A stretch of DNA of 37,935 bases from an uncultured Saprospiraceae bacterium (GCA_937973995.1 CALJIQ010000113.1:1-37935); one strand, 5' to 3'; counted from the first letter of the stretch, positions 18,942-27,758 are shown. The notes: generated by a model not told the origin, from the sequence alone. Numbers and translations: made by a program.

Positions 18942-19445
18942 TCAAACCAGCGTCCATCCCCACTTAGAAATGATGGCACCCATAATGGCTAACGACAAGA
19001 TCCAATAGCCAGAATACACCCAAAAATATTTGGCCGATTTTCTTTCAAATATGACCACATACAAAAGTACAGGCAATACGAAACAAATATATCCAGGCAA
19101 AATGCCATGAAAGATACCATGTTTGATGGTTAAATAATTAGAACCATACTCTTGCAAAAAAGAAGCCGCTGTTCCCGTTTTCAATAATTCTGTATCGCCT
19201 CCCACCAAACCAAATACACCAGACCCATGGACGATTAAATTATAGAGACCAAAGGCAATCAAGAAGTTCGGAATCATGGTGGCAATTACTTTCATAAGGG
19301 GTACTTCTTTATTGGCTAGTTCTCGGTTTATTCCAGCAATTTGAATCCACCGCTCTCCGCCAAATAAGGACTCACTAAACCAAATGTAACCAAGGACGAG
19401 GGGTACAAAAGCTACCAAAGCTAGTGTTAACAGATTTGGAATCAT
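18942..19445 (-). CDS. DUF1761 family membrane protein
   Basis: LVALVAFVPLVLGYIWFSESLFGGERWIQIAG-type N-terminus, four TM segments. Confidence 0.7.
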   Translation of the reverse strand: MIPNLLTLALVAFVPLVLGYIWFSESLFGGERWIQIAGINRELANKEVPLMKVIATMIPNFLIAFGLYNLIVHGSGVFGLVGGDTELLKTGTAASFLQEYGSNYLTIKHGIFHGILPGYICFVLPVLLYVVIFERKSAKYFWVYSGYWILSLAIMGAIISKWGWTLV

Positions 19446-19590
19446 TATTTTTATTTTTAGTCCAAATAGAGTATATTCGAACCGACCTAGAAATTGAATA
19501 TCACTCCTATCACGAAACTGAACTTAGAGGTGGGGACAACTCAGGAAAAAATCTTTGATTTTATGGTTCTTTGACCATTTTTGCAATTTC

Positions 19591-19659
19591 CCCGTCGGAT
19601 GGCTATCGCCGTCGGATGGGAATATCCATCTCATCGGACGGCGGTAGCCATCCGACGAG
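19591..19659. repeat. GC-rich long hairpin
   Basis: cgtcggatggctatcgccgtcggatggg pairs with ctcatcggacggcggtagccatccgacg. Confidence 0.85.
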
Positions 19660-19718
19660 TAGGTAAAAATAACTTTTGCAAAAATTTAATAAAGAACTGT
19701 TTTTATGTAAGACTAAAC

Positions 19719-19879
19719 TAAGAGTATGTCTAAATTTCTATCGGCTGAAAATCAATATTTTATGAACCTGACTTTGAAAAAATGAGTTTGCTTAGCCCGC
19801 TAAACGCACTAATTTTTTCTTTGCCAGAACCACAAACTATTGATTTTCAACTCGAAATAAATTTTAGACATACTCTAAA
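19719..19879 (+). repeat. MITE-like palindromic element, family 1, copy B
   Basis: TIR agagtatgtctaaattt / aaattttagacatactct; whole element is an imperfect hairpin; copy A at 1-141. Confidence 0.88.
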
Positions 19880-19909
19880 CTCATCACTATCCAACGTGTT
19901 AATAAAACC

Positions 19910-20482
19910 ATGGAAGCGTTCAATAAATTCTTACAAAATTTTCCGCATTATCAACCTTCTGTATTTGAGGAAGTCCAGCCTTATATTTCAACCAAAGAAA
20001 TTGCTGCTGGAGATTATTTTTTAAGGGAAGGGCAAGTGTGTCAACATATTGGCTTTATTGAAAAAGGATTGTGTCGATTGTATTATTTGAATGACGGCAA
20101 AGAAGTGACCAATTGCTTTTGTAAAGAAAACACCATTACTTGTTCCTACCGAAGCCTCATTACCCAACAGCCAAGTGATGTTGCCATTCAAGCAATAGAA
20201 GATGTCACACTTTTGACCCTCTCCAACGAATCTCTTCAAGCCTTGTATAAAAAGAATCTATTTTGGCAACAAGTCGGAAGACTAGCTGGCGAAGCGGAAT
20301 ACATCAATGTGGATTGTCACAATCGCTTTTTGACGGATCTCACTGCTACAGAACGATACCTCCAAGTGTTAGAAGAGGAACCCGACTTGCTACAACGTGT
20401 CCCGCTCCAATATTTAGCCTCTTACCTGCAAATTGCTCCTGAAACCTTGAGTAGAATTCGCAAAAAAATTGCTCGAACTTGA
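19910..20482 (+). CDS. Crp/Fnr family transcriptional regulator
   Basis: GDYFLREGQVCQHIGFIEKGLCRLYYLNDGKEVTNCF; HTH LQYLASYLQIAPETLSRIRKK. Confidence 0.9.
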   Translation: MEAFNKFLQNFPHYQPSVFEEVQPYISTKEIAAGDYFLREGQVCQHIGFIEKGLCRLYYLNDGKEVTNCFCKENTITCSYRSLITQQPSDVAIQAIEDVTLLTLSNESLQALYKKNLFWQQVGRLAGEAEYINVDCHNRFLTDLTATERYLQVLEEEPDLLQRVPLQYLASYLQIAPETLSRIRKKIART

Positions 20483-20542
20483 TCTAGGTCAATTGATAAG
20501 TGGTTGATGTGGGGGATATTTGTGTTATTATTAATTTTTTAA

Positions 20543-20763
20543 ACCACATTAGGGCACATTAGTATTTTCACATTAGTTCACATAAGGCAAATTTGATTAA
20601 GCAAGTGGTAGGACATTATTAATTACTGATTATTAATTATTCTACAAACGTGATAAACACGCGTAATTAGCTAATAATCAATGATTAGTAATCAATAACA
20701 TTTGGACTTGAACTTCAATTCTATGTGCACTTATGTGAATCAACTAATGTGCCCTAATGTGGT
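20543..20763. repeat. Palindromic element, family 3, with a nested family-2-like insert (about 20601-20699)
   Basis: Arms accacattagggcacattag / ctaatgtgccctaatgtggt; interior resembles family 2 in reverse orientation. Confidence 0.8.
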
Positions 20764-20780
20764 AAAATAAAACACAAAAA

Positions 20781-21614
20781 ATGGATACAACAACCGTAAA
20801 AAAATCAGTTATCGAGAGTTATGGAAAATTAGCAAAATCGACCAGTAGTGGGTTATTCTCCAAACTATTCGCCTGTTGCGACCCAACTGCCAATGCTAAT
20901 AAAGTAGGAGAAAAGATTGGCTATTCTAAAGAAGAATTAAATGCCGTACCAAAAGGAGCAAATTTGGGCGTGGGCTGCGGCAATCCCTCTGCCTTTGCTA
21001 AAATTAAAAAGGGAGAAACGGTGGTAGACTTAGGATCAGGCGCAGGTTTTGATGCCTTTATTGTTGCTCCAATTGTTGGAGAAAATGGAAAGGTGATAGG
21101 GGTAGACTTGTCAGATGACATGTTGAAACTAGCCAATAAAAATGCTAAACAAGGTAGCTATGGTAATGTAGAATTTGTCAAAGGAGATATAGAAGAATTG
21201 CCCTTAAATGCCAATATTGCTGACCATATTATTTCCAACTGCGTTATCAACCTGTCTTTAAATAAAGGCGCTGTTTATAGTGAAGCCTATCGGGTATTAA
21301 AACCGGGCGGAAAATTATCTATTAGTGATATTGTTTTAGAAAGGGAATTACCAGACTTTGTTAAAAATTCTTTAGCAGGGCATATTGCCTGTGTGTCGGG
21401 TGCAGAGAAATTAGAGGACTATTTACAGTATGTTAAGGATGCTGGATTTAAAGAAGTGAAGGTAGAAACCAAAACCGAATTTCCATTGGAGCTAATGTTA
21501 ACTGATCCTCAAGTGATGCAGATAGCGAAGGAAATGGATTTTGATTTAGACAGTGAACAAGCGAAGGATATAGCTGCTAGGGTAACGAGTATTTCCTTGA
21601 GTGCGATAAAATAA
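20781..21614 (+). CDS. arsM: Arsenite S-adenosylmethionine methyltransferase
   Basis: LGVGCGNPSAFAKIKKGETVVDLGSGAGFDAFIVA, ISNCVINLSLNKGAVYSEAYRVLKPGGKLSISDIV, CVSGA. Confidence 0.93.
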   Translation: MDTTTVKKSVIESYGKLAKSTSSGLFSKLFACCDPTANANKVGEKIGYSKEELNAVPKGANLGVGCGNPSAFAKIKKGETVVDLGSGAGFDAFIVAPIVGENGKVIGVDLSDDMLKLANKNAKQGSYGNVEFVKGDIEELPLNANIADHIISNCVINLSLNKGAVYSEAYRVLKPGGKLSISDIVLERELPDFVKNSLAGHIACVSGAEKLEDYLQYVKDAGFKEVKVETKTEFPLELMLTDPQVMQIAKEMDFDLDSEQAKDIAARVTSISLSAIK

Positions 21615-21619
21615 CATCC

Positions 21620-21859
21620 ATGAAAGATTACAAGAAAACACTATCTGGAAGCGTGGCTGCCTTTTTTGTAGGCACTAGTTGTTGTTGGATGAGTTCTCTG
21701 GCCATTTGGTTGGGTGGTGCTACCTTATTGGGAACTTTCGTTACCTTTATCGAAGATATACAATTGTGGCTGATTGGCTTGGGAGGTGTGCTAGCTGTTC
21801 TTTCTTTGTATTTATATTTCAAAAGAAGAAATGAAAGTAAAACAAAAACAGAGTTTTAG
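21620..21859 (+). CDS. Small MerT-like (mercuric/metalloid transport-like) membrane protein
   Basis: 79 aa, two hydrophobic segments, vicinal cysteines VGTSCCWMSSLAIWLGG. Confidence 0.6.
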   Translation: MKDYKKTLSGSVAAFFVGTSCCWMSSLAIWLGGATLLGTFVTFIEDIQLWLIGLGGVLAVLSLYLYFKRRNESKTKTEF

Positions 21860-21885
21860 AAAGTAACTATATATCTAGTGCTAAG

Positions 21886-21953
21886 TTTTAGGAGGCAAAA
21901 AATTCAAAAATTGGCTTTTCAAAGCCAATTTTTGAATTTGTTGCCTCCTAAAA
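21886..21953. terminator. Long palindrome (33-bp arms, one mismatch), possible terminator
   Basis: ttttaggaggcaaaaaattcaaaaattggcttt tc aaagccaatttttgaatttgttgcctcctaaaa. Confidence 0.8.
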
Positions 21954-22141
21954 ACCTTTTTGCGAGACGCCGAAGGCGGCGAGCAAATATTTAAATTCCT
22001 TACTCATACAACATGAACCCAATCCTACTAAAAATCTTCTACAATTTCATGGGAGCGGTCAGTATCGGCAATGGATTGTGTTTACAAGGTGTGGTGCAAT
22101 TGTTGACATAGCATTAGTATTGTGACTAAATATTACTACTT

Positions 22142-22906
22142 ATGAAATATTATCCAATTAAATTACTCTGCCTTCTTTGCGTTGTTCTTGGGGTATCGAA
22201 TTTCGGTTTCTCCCAAGATAGTTTACCGTTTGACTTCGAATATGAAGTACATAGGGTGTATCCGTCTCCTTCCATCACTAAAGAAAAATTAGTAGCAGCC
22301 CATACTTTGATTGATCTGAATAAACATTATAAACCTGCTTGGGTGAGATCCTATATTTCAGTTGAACTTTCAACCAGCCAGAATGGTAAGATAAAAAAAT
22401 CGGTAAGTGAAAATGATACCCTTAGTCAAGCACAAAAGGAGGACCTAAAGCTAGCGGATGTCAATACAATAATTGGCATTAAAGTCAACTATATTCCTGA
22501 AAATACCTTGAAGCAGAATGACCCAAAGGAATTCAATTTTACATTTACAGTCGATCCTGATCGAGAAGCAACCTATGCCAGTGGGAAGCAACAGTTACAA
22601 AAATATTTAAAAGACAATGCAATTGATAAAATTTCAAAAAGCCAATTTAGACAGCATCATGCTACTGCTCTAAAGTTCGCTATCAATGAAGACGGGCAAG
22701 TAGTAGATGCTCAAGTATTCGAATCTTCTAAAGATGAAGAAGTAGATACCATATTACTAGAAGCTATTTGTAATATGCCCAATTGGAAGCCTGCCGAATA
22801 TGCGAATGGCTTAAGGGTCAAACAGGAATTTGCATTAACCGTAGGCGATCATAAAAGCTGTGTAATGAACCTTTTAAATATCCGTAAAAAAATGCTAGGA
22901 GAGTGA
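22142..22906 (+). CDS. Secreted protein with TonB C-terminal-like domain
   Basis: Signal peptide; ALKFAINEDGQVVDAQVFESSKDEEVDTILLEAICNMPNWKPAEYANGLRVKQEFALTV. Confidence 0.7.
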   Translation: MKYYPIKLLCLLCVVLGVSNFGFSQDSLPFDFEYEVHRVYPSPSITKEKLVAAHTLIDLNKHYKPAWVRSYISVELSTSQNGKIKKSVSENDTLSQAQKEDLKLADVNTIIGIKVNYIPENTLKQNDPKEFNFTFTVDPDREATYASGKQQLQKYLKDNAIDKISKSQFRQHHATALKFAINEDGQVVDAQVFESSKDEEVDTILLEAICNMPNWKPAEYANGLRVKQEFALTVGDHKSCVMNLLNIRKKMLGE

Positions 22907-22924
22907 TAAGGATTGAAGTTAATT

Positions 22925-24061
22925 TTAATGACTATGCACTAACTCTCCTTTCCCAAGCTGATCCAAATAAATAAAGTGACTCTTGAGTGCATCCAAAAAG
23001 GTAGTATGCTGATGATAAGGCAAGTTATATTCTAATGCAGTGCTTTTAACAATTTTTGAGAGCGATTTATAGTGAACGTGGCAGATGTTGGGAAAAAGAT
23101 GATGTTCAATCTGAAAGTTCAGTCCGCCAATTAACCAAGAAAACAAAGAATTAGTATTGGCAAAATTAGCGGTAGTTCGTAGCTGATGAATCGCCCAATT
23201 ATTTTCCATTCTTCCCTGGTCATCTGGATTGAAAAATTCCGTTTCCTCTAAAATGTGTGCAGATTGAAAAATCAATGCTAGTATCAATCCACAAATAAAA
23301 TGCATCAGTAAAAAGCCTAGAATAATTTGACCAAAGGAAAAGTCTAACAAGAAAAGCGGTAAACAAATAGTTAACGCTATATACCAAATCTTATGGAAGA
23401 TCAATTGACCTAAAGCAGTTGCAAATGTTAATCCTTCTCCCGCTAATAATCCATTCTTACTAAAACTTGCGATCTGTTGAAAATCTTTCATTAAGAAGCG
23501 ATTCAAACTCATTAGGCAATAAACAAAAGGTGCGTAATAAGCTTGATATCGAAAGCGTTTACTAGGCTCTCGTTTAGGAGAAAAACGCATAAGGGGATTG
23601 TCTGTATCCTCATCGAATCCATTGATATTGGTATAGGAGTGATGCAATACATTGTGTTGAATTTTCCAAGTACTGTGAAAGCAGCCCATGAAATTTATGA
23701 CGAATCCAACCACTTTATTAATCGTTCTATTAGTAGAGTAGGACCCATGATTCGCATCATGCATCACGCATAAACCAATCCCTGCCATGCCCAATCCCAT
23801 GATGCCCCATATGAGTATCATGCCTCCAAAGGAAGTAATCATACCAGATAGTAAGAAAAAGAAGGGAATAAAATAAAGACCAAGCATAAACGTGGTCTTT
23901 AGTACCATGTTTAAATTAGCCTTTTTAGATATGTTTTTCTCTTTAAAATATTGATTTACTCTCTTATTCAATACTCTAAAGAAGTCAGGTTGATCTGCCT
24001 TGTTGAACTTAAGTCTTGTCTGGTCCATTCGTTTATTAGTCTGTTGGTAGGGGCGGGGCAT
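22925..24061 (-). CDS. Membrane fatty acid (acyl-CoA) desaturase, front-end-like
   Basis: His boxes HDANHG, HNVLHHSYTN, QIEHHLFP. Confidence 0.92.
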   Translation of the reverse strand: MPRPYQQTNKRMDQTRLKFNKADQPDFFRVLNKRVNQYFKEKNISKKANLNMVLKTTFMLGLYFIPFFFLLSGMITSFGGMILIWGIMGLGMAGIGLCVMHDANHGSYSTNRTINKVVGFVINFMGCFHSTWKIQHNVLHHSYTNINGFDEDTDNPLMRFSPKREPSKRFRYQAYYAPFVYCLMSLNRFLMKDFQQIASFSKNGLLAGEGLTFATALGQLIFHKIWYIALTICLPLFLLDFSFGQIILGFLLMHFICGLILALIFQSAHILEETEFFNPDDQGRMENNWAIHQLRTTANFANTNSLFSWLIGGLNFQIEHHLFPNICHVHYKSLSKIVKSTALEYNLPYHQHTTFLDALKSHFIYLDQLGKGELVHSH

Positions 24062-24284
24062 TGATATAAGCCTCCCTTGAATTGATAGGTGATTTTCTTA
24101 GTAAGCTTATACTATTTGAACCAGTAGTAAACTAGCAAAATTCAAATACAAAGCGAAAGATAGGCTAATTTATTGATTATCTTAGTAGTGGGGCAAAAAA
24201 ATCAAGTTAATACACCAAATTCATGTTATTGATCTTTAAAAGCCCGCAAAGTATTTCGATAGGCTTGCTGCTGAAGAACCTCAC

Positions 24285-24311
24285 TGCCGAGCTTGCGCAG
24301 CAAGCGATGCA
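24285..24311. repeat. REP-like hairpin
   Basis: tgccgagcttgcgcagcaagcgatgca. Confidence 0.65.
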
Positions 24312-24486
24312 TGAAAGTTAGGTTAGGTCAAATTTTTATCTTTTAAAAATTTAGAACTAACACAACATGCAGAACTTACTTTTTAACTACTTTTATACCA
24401 TCTTAAATTTAGTGTAGAATAAGAAGTAAGGAAGAAAAAGCACGTTATACTCCTCACTCCTCATTCTACACCCCTCACTCTTACTC

Positions 24487-26007
24487 ATGTCGGAATTCGG
24501 TTTCCTTTCTATTCTACCACCCGTGCTTGCGATTTTTTTAGCCATTCGTACCAAGCAAGTTTTTGTATCCCTGCTATTTGGAATTTGGCTGGGTTGGATG
24601 ATTATTGGCTGGCAGCCATTAGACGGTAATGTCTTAGGAATTTTTTCTAATCTATTTCAAGGCACCTTGGATACCATCCAAGCTTTAGTAGATGTATTTA
24701 AAGATTCTGGCAATACTCGCACTATCTTATTTTCCGCCTTGGTCGGTGCATGGATTATTTTTATTCAACGCTCAGGAGGGGTAGAAGGCTTTATTCATCG
24801 GATTAGTCATTTCTTAGAACGGTATGAAAAAAAGAAAGCAGGGAATAATCGCATCATCGTTCAATTATTAGCATGGGTGACGGGCGTATTGATTTTTGTA
24901 GAGTCGAATATTTCCGTTTTGACGGTCGGGGCTTTATATAGACCTGTCTTTGATAAGCTGAAAATCCCAAGAGAAAAGCTCGCTTATATCGCTGACTCCA
25001 GTTCGGCACCCGCTTCTATTTTGATTCCTTTTAATGCCTGGGGCGCCTTTATTATGAGTTTGTTATTAGCGCAAGGATTTGAAAACCCATTTGGCACTTT
25101 GTTTAGGGCAGTCGCTTATAATTTTTATCCGATGCTTGCCTTATTGATCGTCTTAATTGTCATTCTTACAAAAAAAGATTTTGGACCAATGGCAAAAGCA
25201 GAGCGGCGAGCCAAAGAAGAAGGAAAGCTATTAGCAGATGATGCGCAACCGATGGTCGCAGATGAATTGACAGGGGTAGAGACAAAAGAAGGGGTAACGC
25301 CCAAAGCTAGGAATATGATTTTACCAACGGTCATTATGGTTTTATTAATGCCCGTCATGTTGTCTTATACAGGTTGGGAGGCTGCTTTGGAGAATAGATC
25401 GGATAGTGGATTTTGGGGAAAATTTTTCTATGCCATCGGACAAGGTTCTGGTTCTACGGCTGTTTTGACCTCCGTTATTTTTTCCTTACTCTTTTCCATG
25501 GCTTCTTATCGAATACAAGGGATTATGCGTTCCAAGGAAATGGTGGATTTGACCTTGAAAGGGATGGCAGGTATGATGCCTTTAGCCTTATTGATGGTCA
25601 TGGCATTTGCAATCGGGGCGGTTTGTAAAGCCTTGGGTACGGGTGTCTATGTAGCAGAAGTTTCTAAAGCATGGTTATCTCCTTCATTAGTGCCTTTTAT
25701 TGTTTTTTTAGTTAGCTGTTTCATTGCTTTTTCTACGGGTACCTCTTGGGGTACTTTTGCGATTATGATTGCCATAGCCGTACCAATGGCACAGTCGATG
25801 GATGCCAATGTGCACCTAGCGATTGCAGCGGCATTGGGTGGTGGTGTTTTTGGCGATCATTGTTCTCCTATTTCTGATACAACTATTTTGTCTTCGATGG
25901 CAGCAGCAAGCGATCATATCGATCATGTGAAAACGCAATTTCCTTATGCTTTGATTGCGGGAGGGATAACGGCAGTGTTGTATTTGATCATTGGGTTTCT
26001 GGGTTGA
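24487..26007 (+). CDS. nhaC: Na+/H+ antiporter NhaC family protein
   Basis: LPPVLAIFLAIRTKQVFVSLLFGIWLGWMI; STGTSWGTFAIMIAIAVPMA; GGGVFGDHCSPISDTTILSSMAA. Confidence 0.9.
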   Translation: MSEFGFLSILPPVLAIFLAIRTKQVFVSLLFGIWLGWMIIGWQPLDGNVLGIFSNLFQGTLDTIQALVDVFKDSGNTRTILFSALVGAWIIFIQRSGGVEGFIHRISHFLERYEKKKAGNNRIIVQLLAWVTGVLIFVESNISVLTVGALYRPVFDKLKIPREKLAYIADSSSAPASILIPFNAWGAFIMSLLLAQGFENPFGTLFRAVAYNFYPMLALLIVLIVILTKKDFGPMAKAERRAKEEGKLLADDAQPMVADELTGVETKEGVTPKARNMILPTVIMVLLMPVMLSYTGWEAALENRSDSGFWGKFFYAIGQGSGSTAVLTSVIFSLLFSMASYRIQGIMRSKEMVDLTLKGMAGMMPLALLMVMAFAIGAVCKALGTGVYVAEVSKAWLSPSLVPFIVFLVSCFIAFSTGTSWGTFAIMIAIAVPMAQSMDANVHLAIAAALGGGVFGDHCSPISDTTILSSMAAASDHIDHVKTQFPYALIAGGITAVLYLIIGFLG

Positions 26008-26016
26008 TAACAGAAT

Positions 26017-26122
26017 AATGGCTGATACCTGTGGGAAGTTTGGGGAGTGGAGGTAGCAGACATTTTAAATAAGATGTCTGCCATTGCCTATACTATTTCT
26101 ATCCACCCAAAATGTCAGCCAT
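26017..26122. repeat. Imperfect palindrome downstream of nhaC-like gene
   Basis: Inner gcagacattt / aagatgtctgc and outer atggctgat / atgtcagccat arms. Confidence 0.65.
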
Positions 26123-26216
26123 CAGTGCCCATTTTTTCAGAACTGCGGTACTTAAATTTTAATTCTATGGCCTGCCTATGTGGATTTCCTGATGTGATCT
26201 ATGTGGTAAGCAATTA

Positions 26217-27188
26217 CTAAAGACTCTTCCTCCCAATCGCCATCATCACAATATCCCAATAGCCTTGTTCCAATAACCCCTTTTTATAAAAGCCTCTTTC
26301 TTTTAATAGCCGATGCATCTTAGGTAAGTTGTACGAAGGAACACTCATTAATAAATGATGCTCTACGTGGTAGTTTACGTGATGGGGAGCAAATAAAATT
26401 CTTTCCAAGAAATTCGCATAAGTAGTGCGGGTATTGCGCATTACATCTTCCGTGTCTTCCACCATGGAATGTTCCGCCATTGAGCGAATGCGGATCGAAA
26501 AATTAAAGGTGGTCAGTAGTGCGCCGACCCATAATAAATATAGCCAAGGACTCGCTAAAAAAAAACAAAGCGCAAATAGAATAACCTGCGTTACAATAGG
26601 TCCTGTTGCATTGTGATAAGCTACCTCGAAAAATTCCTTCCAAGTTCGATCTTGTTGATTTATTTTTTCAATTTTTTTACTCAAGCTATATTTTAAATAG
26701 CCCAAGTGCATACTCATCAAGCCAATTTGAGACTTGGTACCCGTTGCTCCTAATAAATCTCTTCCCAATTTTCGTAGCATACTAGCCACAGAAGTCGGAT
26801 ACCCTTTAGTCAAAGAAATATCAGGGTCTTCTGCGGTGCCTGTTGTCAAGTGGTGCTCCAAATGATAGGTCCGATATTTCAACATATCATTCATGATCGG
26901 ATAGCTGCCCAACCATTTTCCGACAAAGTCATTTAGCTTTTTATTTTTAAATAAAGCATAATGTCCCGTATCGTGCATGATAATGGAACAAGCTAATTGC
27001 TGTCCACCCAATACAAATAAGGCGATCAAAATTACCAATGGATTTGGGAATAGATAAACCACTGTGAAAGTGGCAATGATTCCACCCCAAGTTTGCAGCA
27101 CTTGCCAGACTCCTTTCCAATCGTTTTTTTGAATGAGTTCTTTTCTTTCTTGTGGGGTGAGGTATTTGGAGACTACTGATGGATTCAT
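26217..27188 (-). CDS. Fatty acid desaturase
   Basis: His boxes HDTGHY, HLEHHLTTG, HVEHHLLMSVP. Confidence 0.9.
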   Translation of the reverse strand: MNPSVVSKYLTPQERKELIQKNDWKGVWQVLQTWGGIIATFTVVYLFPNPLVILIALFVLGGQQLACSIIMHDTGHYALFKNKKLNDFVGKWLGSYPIMNDMLKYRTYHLEHHLTTGTAEDPDISLTKGYPTSVASMLRKLGRDLLGATGTKSQIGLMSMHLGYLKYSLSKKIEKINQQDRTWKEFFEVAYHNATGPIVTQVILFALCFFLASPWLYLLWVGALLTTFNFSIRIRSMAEHSMVEDTEDVMRNTRTTYANFLERILFAPHHVNYHVEHHLLMSVPSYNLPKMHRLLKERGFYKKGLLEQGYWDIVMMAIGRKSL

Positions 27189-27335
27189 AGATATTTTATT
27201 ATGCTAAAGCTACCAAACAAATATAATCTTTTCTTCACAATTATGGGTGCAAAATTTAGATCCATCAAAAAAGAAATAGTACCTTCGATCACTATTTAAC
27301 GACTGGTGTAAAAACCATACTTGAGACGGAATAAT

Positions 27336-27758
27336 ATGAAAAATCAATTGTATCTATTTGCAGTATTGTTATTGGTAAGTAGTTGTTCGCTTAAAATAAA
27401 TACCCAAGATAACGATAAGCAATTTTCTAGTAGTATGAAAAAAGTGATGGCCCAAAAACAACTACGCCATGTAGTCATGTTTAAATTCAAAGAATCAGCA
27501 ACAACTGCGGATATTCAAAAAGTAGAAAATGCCTTTGCGGCACTGCCTTCCAAAATTGCAGCCATCAGTGATTTTGAATGGGGCCTTAATAATAGTCCAG
27601 AAGGATTAGACAAAGGCTTTACACATGTCTTTTTTGTGTCATTCAATAGTGAAGCGGATCGGGAGATATATTTGCCGCACCCTGCGCATAAGGCATTTGT
27701 GGACGTGTTGAGTCCGCACTTAGAAGATGTGATGGTGATGGATTATTGGTCGAAGTGA
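27336..27758 (+). CDS. Dabb (stress-responsive alpha/beta-barrel) domain lipoprotein
   Basis: Lipobox LLLVSSCS; RHVVMFKFKESATTADIQKVENAFAALPSKI...FTHVFFVSFNSEADREIYLPHPAHKAFV; start moved to ATG at 27336. Confidence 0.85.
   Translation: MKNQLYLFAVLLLVSSCSLKINTQDNDKQFSSSMKKVMAQKQLRHVVMFKFKESATTADIQKVENAFAALPSKIAAISDFEWGLNNSPEGLDKGFTHVFFVSFNSEADREIYLPHPAHKAFVDVLSPHLEDVMVMDYWSK

Noticed and set aside
19782-20024. 80-aa plus-strand ORF
   Set aside because: Begins inside the family-1 repeat and overlaps crp/fnr in another frame; artefact of the element.
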